Below the pieces are notes generated by a model. That model was given only the letters and a program-made list of their open reading frames with translations. It did no database searches and was not told the DNA's origin. A stretch of 9,055 nt of DNA. It comes from Bacteroides_E sp964522975. Lineage in GTDB: Bacteria > Bacteroidota > Bacteroidia > Bacteroidales > Bacteroidaceae. Position 1 is the stretch's first letter. Every line of letters begins with the position of its first letter. Shown here in pieces: positions 1 to 5,482 of this stretch. Location: positions 1 to 9,055 of the forward strand of contig CAZFXK010000099.1 in NCBI GenBank assembly GCA_964522975.1, read 5' to 3'. The position numbers and the translations under genes are program-made.

Positions 1-1031
1 TCCTTACACCAGGTTGCCATTACATCAAAATCAGCATAAGGATGGGTGTCTTGTCGTATGCCATTGATGCCGGCATATTCAATCCACCAAATACTGTTTT
101 GTATCAAGTATTTAGCTACGTGTCTGTTTTGGTGATTCAAATCAGGCATGGACTCAACAAACCAACCTTTAGTAGCCAGTGTTTTATCATAATCGCTACT
201 GTAAACATCATATTGAGTTGTTGTTTTATAGTGGGTTTGGGTATATTGCTGAGAAAAATTAAACCAGTCTTTTGAAGGCATATCCAGGAAAAAAGGATGA
301 TAACTTCCGCAATGATTAAAAATCATATCCATAACTACTTTTATGCCTTTATCTTGTGCTTTTTGAATCAAATCCTTAAACTCTTCATTCGATCCAAATC
401 GGCGGTCCACAGTATAAAAATCGGTAACTGCATATCCGTGATATGAGCTTTCGGGCATATCATTTTCACAAATGGGATTCAACCAAATAGCGGTTACCCC
501 CAAATCTTTTAAGTAATCCAAATTGTTAGCTATTCCTTGAATGTCTCCACCGTGTCTGGCATATTGATCTTCTCTGTTGATTGATTGTTCTCTCATTCCC
601 GGTATAACATCATTGCTTGTATCTCCATTGGCAAATCTATCGGGCATAATCAGATAAAGCACATCACCGGAATTAAAACCTTTGCGGTTTCTTGAATCAG
701 GATTTCTTTGTTTAAATTCATACTCTATCTGTTTTTTTTCTTTTCCTTGAGTCAAGGTAATTTGGAATTTTTCAGGAATAGCTTTACTTACATCTAAATA
801 AAGAATTAAGTAGTTGGGGCTTTCCAAAGATACAACCTCTTTGATATCAATGTTTCTTGAATCGATGGTGACTTTTGAATTGCTAATGTCTTTTCCATAC
901 AATAAAATTTGCAATTCAGAGTTGACCATATCTGCCCACCAAAATTCGGGTTCTGTCTTGCTAATCTCCATAGAAAAGAGATAGGAGGAGGTGAGCCAAA
1001 TGTTAAAAATAATAAACAGCAATTTTTTCAT
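1..1031 (-). CDS. GH13 alpha-amylase / neopullulanase (SusA-like), N-terminal 343 residues, cut by window edge
   Basis: Exported alpha-glucan hydrolase that would cleave starch or maltodextrin-type alpha-glucans in the periplasm. The frame reads from an ATG at 1031-1029 to the left edge without a stop and ends in mid-gene. Residues 1-20 are a signal peptide (MKKLLFIIFNIWLTSSYLFS). Residues 25-105 resemble the cyclomaltodextrinase-type N-terminal beta-sandwich (EPEFWWADM). The GH13 barrel begins near 120 with LYLIMPDRFANGD. Conserved GH13 region I is DMIFNH at 235-240. Region II is GIRQDTHPY, with the expected catalytic nucleophile at Asp328. The general acid Glu and the last conserved Asp would lie beyond the edge. 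The Bacteroides neopullulanase SusA has the same arrangement, but substrate specificity cannot be read here. The gene is divergent from the two-component operon, and a LacI-type palindrome lies about 110 bp upstream. Confidence 0.93.
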   Translation of the reverse strand, partial: MKKLLFIIFNIWLTSSYLFSMEISKTEPEFWWADMVNSELQILLYGKDISNSKVTIDSRNIDIKEVVSLESPNYLILYLDVSKAIPEKFQITLTQGKEKKQIEYEFKQRNPDSRNRKGFNSGDVLYLIMPDRFANGDTSNDVIPGMREQSINREDQYARHGGDIQGIANNLDYLKDLGVTAIWLNPICENDMPESSYHGYAVTDFYTVDRRFGSNEEFKDLIQKAQDKGIKVVMDMIFNHCGSYHPFFLDMPSKDWFNFSQQYTQTHYKTTTQYDVYSSDYDKTLATKGWFVESMPDLNHQNRHVAKYLIQNSIWWIEYAGINGIRQDTHPYADFDVMATWCK

Positions 1032-1076
1032 GCTTTGTGATTTTATTAGGTTAATAATCTATTTATCAGGATTAAA

Positions 1077-1084
1077 TAAAGATA
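1077..1084 (-). promoter_or_regulatory. Possible -7 box for the GH13 gene
   Basis: Read on the minus strand this is TATCTTTA, one base short of the Bacteroidota -7 consensus TAnnTTTG, 45 nt before the GH13 start codon. No TTG-type -33 element is visible at the usual distance, so the call is weak. It is the best candidate in the gap between the GH13 gene and the response regulator. Confidence 0.25.
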
Positions 1085-1138
1085 GAAAGAATCTTTATTT
1101 TGTTAAAAGTTTTAAGTGTTTAATTGTGAACTTGAAAA

Positions 1139-1150
1139 GCAAACGTTTGC
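1139..1150. promoter_or_regulatory. 12-bp perfect palindrome, LacI-family-type operator
   Basis: GCAAACGTTTGC is a perfect inverted repeat with a central CG step. This is the shape typical of LacI/GalR-family operators; the PurR operator has the same core. It lies 108-119 bp upstream of the GH13 start codon and about 100 bp upstream of the response-regulator promoter module. It is most likely a site for a maltodextrin-responsive LacI-type regulator controlling the GH13 gene. No such regulator is encoded in the window, so the partner is inferred. The distance from the possible -7 box (about 55 bp) would suit an activator or a looping repressor. Confidence 0.5.
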
Positions 1151-1252
1151 CTTGCTCAATAGGTGATAATTTGATCTTGTTTTTTCGGATTTCTTCATCC
1201 GTTTTGTGTAAAAAAGAGTGTTTTATTTTTTCAAAAAGAGGCTATTTAAGAG

Positions 1253-1288
1253 ATTTCAGATTCTTTTCAGAATAAAAAAGTATCTTAA
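1253..1288 (+). promoter_or_regulatory. Promoter module of the two-component operon: 11-bp direct repeat plus -7-like box
   Basis: The half-sites are ATTTCAGATTC (1253-1263) and TTTTCAGAATA (1264-1274), exactly 11 bp apart. A 6-bp spacer follows, then TATCTTAA (1281-1288) where the two downstream PepSY promoters have TAnnTTTG. A degenerate third half-site, ATTTAAGAG, sits at 1244-1252. The geometry is identical to the modules at 3291-3326 and 3886-3921. OmpR-family regulators usually bind 11-bp-spaced direct repeats, so autoregulation by the adjacent regulator is the natural reading. The -7 box is imperfect here. If it is used, transcription starts downstream of the ATG at 1288. Confidence 0.6.
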
Positions 1289-1305
1289 TGGCAAAAAGCA
1301 ATAGA

Positions 1306-1983
1306 ATGAAAGTGTTAATAATAGAAGATGACGCATCATTACGAGAAATAGTAAAGCGTGCTTTGTTAGAAGAGCATTATATCGTAGAATTGGCTGAAGA
1401 TTATAGAACAGCCATTCAAAAGATCAATGATTACTCTTATGATTGTATTTTACTGGATATTATGTTACCCGATGGGAGTGGGATGGATGTTCTTAAACAA
1501 TTAAAGAAGAAGGGTAAAAAAGAATCTGTAATCATTCTTTCGGCTAAAGATTCTATTGATGATAAGGTATTAGGATTAGAAATCGGAGCTGATGATTACT
1601 TATCAAAACCTTTTCATTTGGCCGAACTGAAAGCCCGCATACGAAGTGTAATCCGAAGAAATCAACAGGGTGGGGAGATGAGTATTCAAGTAGGAAACAC
1701 AAAAATAATACCTCAATCACATCAGGTTTTCGTAGAAGAACAACCCTTGGAACTGCTTCGTAAAGAGTATGACATATTGCATTACTTTATGACACGTCCT
1801 GAATATATTGTGGATAAAACGGTATTAGCAGAGGCAGTTTGGGGTGATCATATTGATCAAGTGGATAGTTTTGATTTTATTTATGCACAAATAAAAAATT
1901 TAAGGCGAAAGTTGAAACAAAGGAATGCCACCATTGAGATTAAAGCCGTTTATGGATTGGGGTATAAATTAGTGGAAATTTAA
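1306..1983 (+). CDS. OmpR/PhoB-family response regulator
   Basis: DNA-binding partner of the histidine kinase that follows. Numbered from the ATG at 1306 (225 residues), the receiver domain covers about 1-115. It has the acidic pocket EDD at 7-9, phospho-acceptor Asp51 (LLDIMLPDGSG), Ser79 in the Thr/Ser switch position (ILSAKD) and Lys101 (YLSKPF). The winged-helix output domain covers about 125-225, with RKEYDIL, VWGDHIDQVD and the closing YGLGYKL wing motif. An in-frame ATG at 1288 would add MAKSNR. I prefer 1306 because MKVLIIEDD is the usual N-terminus of this family and because the promoter module upstream places its -7 box at 1281-1288. The stop codon is 10 bp before the kinase start, so the two genes form an operon. 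The genes this regulator controls probably include its own and both PepSY promoters. Confidence 0.95.
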   Translation: MKVLIIEDDASLREIVKRALLEEHYIVELAEDYRTAIQKINDYSYDCILLDIMLPDGSGMDVLKQLKKKGKKESVIILSAKDSIDDKVLGLEIGADDYLSKPFHLAELKARIRSVIRRNQQGGEMSIQVGNTKIIPQSHQVFVEEQPLELLRKEYDILHYFMTRPEYIVDKTVLAEAVWGDHIDQVDSFDFIYAQIKNLRRKLKQRNATIEIKAVYGLGYKLVEI

Positions 1984-1993
1984 TATAAGTGAA

Positions 1994-3265
1994 ATGCGTT
2001 TAGTTTATAATGTTGTCCTTCGTGTTTCTATAGCCGTTGTCCTTCTCTTTACTTTATGGGGAGTTATTTTTTACTATTCTATTTTAGATGAGGTGGATGA
2101 TGAATTAAACGATGCATTGGAAGTTTATTCTGATCAAATCATAAAGAGGACTTTGGCCAATAGGGAATTACCCCCTAAAATTGATGGTTCAAATAATATT
2201 TATCATATAGAAAAAGTGTCGTCTGTTTATGTACAAAAGGTTCAATCCATCAGTTATAAAGATACGATGATATATATTCCGGAAAGGCGAGAGAAAGAGC
2301 CGGCACGTGTTTTGCGTACAATTTTCAAAGATAGGAATGATCAATATTATGAATTGGCTGTCTATACTCCCACTATAGAAAAAGAGGATTTATTAGAAGC
2401 TATTTTCGGGTGGTTGGCCGTTCTCTATGCTTTGTTGTTATTAACCGTGATTTTTATTAATGTATGGGTTTTTAATAGGAGTTTAAATCCATTGTATGTA
2501 TTGTTAGATTGGGTTGATGGATATCAGTTAGGGACAGCTAATCCTCCACTAGATAATAAAACAAATATCAGAGAATTTAAAAAGTTAAATGAGGCCTTAA
2601 TCCGTCATATTAATCGTTCTGAAAAAACATATAATGATCAAAAGTTATTCATTGGTAATGCTTCACATGAAATGCAAACGCCTTTAGCCATCTGTATTAA
2701 TCGGTCAGAATGGTTAATTAATCGCCCGGATTTGAGCAAAGAACAGTTGGAGGAGTTATTAAAAATAAAGCAAACTCTAAACTACTTGGTCAAATTAAAT
2801 AAATCGTTGTTGTTTTTATCTAAAATTGAAAACAGACAGTTTCAGGAGACAACTTTAATAAATATGAATGAATTAATTAAAGAGCATTTAATTGATTATG
2901 AGGAAATCTATGAATATAAGAAAATTAAGGTTTCTGTTGTAGAAACCAGCCAAGTAGAGTTGAGAATGAATGAAACTCTAGCCATAAGTTTGGTTACTAA
3001 TTTACTTCGTAATGCATTTGTACATAGTGCGGAGGAAGGAATAATTAGTATAGCCATTCAACCCAATCAGATTGTTTTTTCTAACCGTGCGAAAGAAGGT
3101 CCGTTAGATAAAGGTAAAGTTTTCCAACGATTTTATCAGCAGAAGAAAAAAGAGGGATCTACAGGACTGGGGCTCGTTATTATTCGTTCCATCTGTGAAA
3201 CCTATGATGTTTCCATTGATTATGAGTATCACGATGATTTTCATTCTTTTATTTTGAGTTGGTGA
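1994..3265 (+). CDS. Two-component sensor histidine kinase
   Basis: Inner-membrane sensor kinase of 423 residues, expected to phosphorylate Asp51 of the preceding regulator. Transmembrane helices are at about 7-30 and 136-160, enclosing a periplasmic sensor region of roughly 105 residues that I do not recognise. A linker follows, then the HisKA dimerisation domain with the H-box FIGNASHEMQTPLA and phospho-acceptor His225. The catalytic ATPase domain has an N-box (Asn336 and Asn340 in NLLRNAFVHS), an F-box region (KVFQRFYQQ) and a G2 box (GSTGLGL, 388-394). The G1 box is degenerate: SNRAKEGPL stands where DxGxG is usual. Gln instead of Arg in HEMQTPL is, as I recall, common in Bacteroidota kinases. 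The next three genes encode secreted or surface PepSY-like proteins. They are plausible ligands or modulators of the periplasmic domain, but nothing in the sequence proves it. Confidence 0.94.
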   Translation: MRLVYNVVLRVSIAVVLLFTLWGVIFYYSILDEVDDELNDALEVYSDQIIKRTLANRELPPKIDGSNNIYHIEKVSSVYVQKVQSISYKDTMIYIPERREKEPARVLRTIFKDRNDQYYELAVYTPTIEKEDLLEAIFGWLAVLYALLLLTVIFINVWVFNRSLNPLYVLLDWVDGYQLGTANPPLDNKTNIREFKKLNEALIRHINRSEKTYNDQKLFIGNASHEMQTPLAICINRSEWLINRPDLSKEQLEELLKIKQTLNYLVKLNKSLLFLSKIENRQFQETTLINMNELIKEHLIDYEEIYEYKKIKVSVVETSQVELRMNETLAISLVTNLLRNAFVHSAEEGIISIAIQPNQIVFSNRAKEGPLDKGKVFQRFYQQKKKEGSTGLGLVIIRSICETYDVSIDYEYHDDFHSFILSW

Positions 3266-3290
3266 TTCCGTTAATGGAGTTCAATTAGTT

Positions 3291-3326
3291 ATTTCAGAAA
3301 AAATACAGAATCGTTTTTTATGTTTG
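3291..3326 (+). promoter_or_regulatory. Promoter module of the first PepSY-like gene
   Basis: The half-sites are ATTTCAGAAAA (3291-3301) and AATACAGAATC (3302-3312), followed by a 6-bp spacer and a perfect Bacteroidota -7 box, TATGTTTG (3319-3326). No TTG at -33 is evident; the direct repeat takes that position, as expected for an activator-dependent promoter. The 12-mer TTATTTCAGAAA at 3289-3300 recurs at 3884-3895, both times 18 bp before the -7 box. Transcription would begin about 34 nt before the ATG at 3367. I see no terminator between the kinase gene and this point, so readthrough from the kinase operon is also possible. Confidence 0.72.
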
Positions 3327-3366
3327 TGAAGAAGAAGTCAATCATTGTGTTTTTAATTAGAAGAAG

Positions 3367-3816
3367 ATGAAAAGAATATTTGCATTGTTCGTTGTAATGA
3401 CTGTTTTATGTGTGACAGTGGTGCAAGCCGGAGAAGATCGGGGCATTCCTCCTGAACAGCTTCCTCAAGAAATCAAAGTGTTTTTAAGCACTCATTTTTC
3501 AAATGAAAAGATCGCCTTGGTAAAAATGGAGAAGGAATTTTGGAGTACCGAGTATAAGGTTTATTTGGTTGGAGGGACTAAAATTGAATTTGGTAAGGAT
3601 AATGAATGGAAGGAGATAGATTGTGAATACGGTGAAGTTCCTACTTCCATAATCCCTCCAAAAATTCAACATTTTGTAAAAGCAAACTATCCTAATCAAA
3701 AGATTATTCAGTTAAAGAAAAATGGCAAGCGTAAAAAAAAGTATGAAATAGAACTGGATAATTCAATGGAGATTGAGTTTGATAACGATTTTAATGTGGT
3801 TGATATTGATCAATAA
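3367..3816 (+). CDS. Secreted PepSY-like (DUF2874-type) protein, first paralog
   Basis: Small exported protein of 149 residues. The signal peptide MKRIFALFVVMTVLCVTVVQA is probably cleaved after Ala21, giving a soluble periplasmic or secreted product without a lipobox. The mature part has the pattern of the PepSY-like family (PF11396, beta-lactamase-inhibitor-like fold). Two units each run from a short helix (LPQEIKVFLSTHF; IIPPKIQHFVKANYP) into alternating charged beta strands, ending in IELDNSMEIEFDNDFNVVDID. One cysteine is conserved with the next gene (EIDCEYGEVP). Roughly half the aligned mature residues match the protein at 3953-4399, so the pair arose by tandem duplication. The molecular function of this family is not established. 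Position and promoter point to membership of the two-component circuit upstream. Confidence 0.88.
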   Translation: MKRIFALFVVMTVLCVTVVQAGEDRGIPPEQLPQEIKVFLSTHFSNEKIALVKMEKEFWSTEYKVYLVGGTKIEFGKDNEWKEIDCEYGEVPTSIIPPKIQHFVKANYPNQKIIQLKKNGKRKKKYEIELDNSMEIEFDNDFNVVDIDQ

Positions 3817-3885
3817 GTCAGTTTTTTTTGTACTGAATTTAGATTAAATGGAGAAAAATCGCTGCAATTTTTTTTACGGACTTTT

Positions 3886-3921
3886 ATTTCAGAAATATTT
3901 CAACATTGGGTAGTATCTTTG
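3886..3921 (+). promoter_or_regulatory. Promoter module of the second PepSY-like gene
   Basis: The half-sites are ATTTCAGAAAT (3886-3896) and ATTTCAACATT (3897-3907), followed by the 6-bp spacer GGGTAG and a perfect -7 box TATCTTTG (3914-3921). The first six bases of the two half-sites are identical (ATTTCA, 11 bp apart), making this the clearest direct repeat of the three copies. The implied 5' leader is about 25 nt and A-rich (AAATAAATAAAACAAAAAG before the ATG), with no Shine-Dalgarno sequence, as is normal in this phylum. It probably drives both the gene at 3953 and the lipoprotein gene at 4441. Confidence 0.75.
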
Positions 3922-3952
3922 TAAAAGAAGTAAATAAATAAAACAAAAAGAA

Positions 3953-4399
3953 ATGAAAAGAATTATATCTATTTTAATGGTGTTTTTTGCTCTAACAGTA
4001 GGAGTGAAAGCTAGTGATGATAAACCAATAAGTATTGAACAGTTGCCTAAAGTAGCAAAAGAGTTTTTGAATACTCATTTTTCAAATGAAAAAATAGCAG
4101 TTATAAAAATGGACAAAGGTTTTTTTGATACTGATTATGAGGTTTTGTTTTCTAACGGACATGAGGTGAAATTTAATAAAGATGGAGAGTGGGAAGAAGT
4201 TGACTGTGCTCGCTCGGAAGTTCCCGTGCTCATTATTCCTAATGAAATAAAACACTATGTGAGTGTTAATTATCCTGATAGGAAAGTAACCCATATTGAA
4301 AAGAAGAATAAGCGGAATAAAAGTTATGAAATTGAATTAGATGACTCCATTGAAATCTCCTTTGATAAAAATTATGTAGTGGTAGATATTGATTTTTAA
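3953..4399 (+). CDS. Secreted PepSY-like (DUF2874-type) protein, second paralog
   Basis: This 148-residue protein is collinear with the one at 3367-3816. The signal peptide MKRIISILMVFFALTVGVKA is probably cleaved after Ala20. The mature chain shows the same two PepSY-like units, opening with LPKVAKEFLNTHFSNEKIA and IIPNEIKHYVSVNYP and closing with YEIELDDSIEISFD and VVVDID. The single cysteine context is EVDCARSEVP. The strongest matches between paralogs are THFSNEKIA, YEIELD and VVDID; the strand-loop segments between them diverge, which may reflect different partners. A 41-bp gap with no terminator separates it from the lipoprotein gene, so the two are probably co-transcribed from the promoter at 3886-3921. 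Location after the signal peptide should be periplasmic or extracellular. Biochemical function is unknown. Confidence 0.88.
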   Translation: MKRIISILMVFFALTVGVKASDDKPISIEQLPKVAKEFLNTHFSNEKIAVIKMDKGFFDTDYEVLFSNGHEVKFNKDGEWEEVDCARSEVPVLIIPNEIKHYVSVNYPDRKVTHIEKKNKRNKSYEIELDDSIEISFDKNYVVVDIDF

Positions 4400-4440
4400 A
4401 CGAGGTGAAAATATTAGGTATTAACTTTAATTAGAAAAAG

Positions 4441-5292
4441 ATGAAAACGAAATTTTTAGGTTTAATTTGTTTGCTACTACTAGGTATTGCTTACGGCTGT
4501 AGTGATGATGATACTGATTTTGGTTTTGTAGATGATGTTACAAAGGAAGCTTTTTTAAAAGATTTTCCTGAGGCAACAGGGATAAAATGGGAAAAGAAAC
4601 AGGACTACTATGTGGCAGAGTTTTATGTAGAGAAACATGAAATGGAAGCTTGGTACGATAATGTTGGTAAACTTTATATAACAGAAAAAGATATTTCTAA
4701 AGAGGAGTTGCCCGCAACTGTACAAGAGGCTCTTAAGAAGTCTGCTTATGCCGATTGGAAAATTGATGATATTGATCAGTATAATCGTGAAGGATATGAA
4801 ACACTTTATATCATAGAGGTTGAGCGTGGAGAAGATGAAGTTGATTTAGTGTATAATGAAGAGGGTGTACTATTAAAAGAAATAGTCGATAATCCGGGGG
4901 GACACAATCCGGGAGACTATATAATTCCTGAATTACCCAGTGGAATAAAAGATTATTTAGATAAAAATCATAAAAATGCTCGTATAGTGGATGTTGATCG
5001 TGAATCTGCAAAATGGGAAGTTGAAATAGTTGAAGATAGGGTCAAAAAAGAACTTGATTTTGATAAAGATGGAAAAACTTGGTTGCAAACGAAATGGGAG
5101 ATAAAAGAAAATGAAATCCCTGAAGCTGTTAAAACCGGAATAAAAAACTCTCAATATGCTGATTGGGAAATCGACGATGTGGATTATATCACAAATCTGG
5201 AAGGTGAATTTTATAAAATAGAATTTGAAAAGAAAGGACAGAAAGACGTTGAAGTAGTATTTAAGGTCGATGGTTCTATAGTAGGGAAATAA
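4441..5292 (+). CDS. Surface-type lipoprotein with two PepSY-like repeats
   Basis: Lipoprotein of 283 residues. The signal sequence ends in the lipobox AYGC, with Cys20 as the lipidated residue. The residues after it, SDDD, match the Bacteroides-type lipoprotein export signal (Ser followed by acidic residues), predicting transport to the outer leaflet of the outer membrane. Two tandem PepSY-like repeats follow, about 33-148 and 163-283, separated by a Gly/Pro-rich linker (DNPGGHNPGD, 150-159). The duplication is clearest in SAYADWKIDDID (101-112) against SQYADWEIDDVD (237-248), and in ELPATVQEALK against EIPEAVKTGIK. The chain is highly charged and ends without a membrane anchor. It is the last gene before the strong terminator and the only member of the trio expected at the cell surface. 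It may face outward while the two soluble paralogs stay in the periplasm. That division of labour is inference. Confidence 0.87.
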   Translation: MKTKFLGLICLLLLGIAYGCSDDDTDFGFVDDVTKEAFLKDFPEATGIKWEKKQDYYVAEFYVEKHEMEAWYDNVGKLYITEKDISKEELPATVQEALKKSAYADWKIDDIDQYNREGYETLYIIEVERGEDEVDLVYNEEGVLLKEIVDNPGGHNPGDYIIPELPSGIKDYLDKNHKNARIVDVDRESAKWEVEIVEDRVKKELDFDKDGKTWLQTKWEIKENEIPEAVKTGIKNSQYADWEIDDVDYITNLEGEFYKIEFEKKGQKDVEVVFKVDGSIVGK

Positions 5293-5306
5293 ACGACTAG
5301 AGAAGT

Positions 5307-5351
5307 AAAAGCAAAGAGGCACTCACAATCTGAGTGCCTCTTTGCTTTTTT
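5307..5351. terminator. Strong bidirectional intrinsic terminator
   Basis: A perfect 19-bp stem pairs 5307-5325 with 5331-5349 around the loop CAATC. The right arm ends in a run of six T (5346-5351) for plus-strand transcripts. The left arm begins with AAAA, giving a shorter U tract for minus-strand transcripts. It lies 14 bp after the lipoprotein stop codon and between two convergent transcription units, so it should end the PepSY operon and probably also stop the minus-strand GH2 transcript. Confidence 0.92.
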
Positions 5352-5394
5352 GATAGGAATGGGGAAATATTTAATTCAGGACTATTATTGCTCG

Positions 5395-5482
5395 GTCTGG
5401 GATAGACGCACCTTCAGTCTGGGACAGAAAGAGCCTTGGTCTGGGTTAAACCATTCTTCGGTCTGGGACCGTCGTTTAATCT
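5395..5482. repeat. 22-bp-period tandem repeat, four units
   Basis: GTCTGGG starts at 5395, 5417, 5439 and 5461, exactly 22 bp apart. The following base is A in three units and T in the third. The last bases of units 1-3 are also related (CCTTCA, CCTTG, TCTTCG), while unit middles diverge. A degenerate trace of an earlier unit (TTCAGGAC at 5375-5382, and CTCG at 5391-5394) precedes the array. Unit 4 runs into the stop codon of the GH2 gene at 5476-5478. Three units carry a short dyad around the core: GTCT/AGAC, TCTG/CAGA and CGGTC/GACCG. The repeats lie on the GH2 side of the terminator. Function unknown. Confidence 0.8.

Noticed and set aside
1186..1201. Small inverted repeat CGGAT / ATCCG with 6-nt loop between T-rich stretches, possible terminator or operator
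   Set aside because: A 5-bp stem is too short to support either call, and no converging gene end is present there.
991..1275. Plus-strand open frame of 94 codons
   Set aside because: It overlaps the start of the GH13 gene in antisense and the regulatory gap, and has no recognisable domain. The same stretch holds the LacI-type palindrome and the promoter module.
1306..3265. Hybrid two-component system controlling carbohydrate genes
   Set aside because: Regulator and kinase are separate OmpR-type and HisKA-type proteins. The kinase has no beta-propeller sensor or AraC output, and the flanking carbohydrate genes lack the shared promoter module.
3818..3836. TCAGT / ACTGA inverted repeat after the first PepSY-like gene, possible terminator
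   Set aside because: A 5-bp stem with a T-rich 9-nt loop and no U tract after it. It would not be a convincing terminator.
4957..5322. Minus-strand open frame of 121 codons under the lipoprotein gene
   Set aside because: It is antisense to a clear lipoprotein coding region, rich in Phe/Ile/Tyr as expected from the complement of a Lys/Glu-rich gene, and runs into the terminator stem.
5395..5482. CRISPR array
   Set aside because: The conserved core is only 7-8 bp and the period 22 bp, far below CRISPR repeat and spacer sizes, and there are no cas genes.
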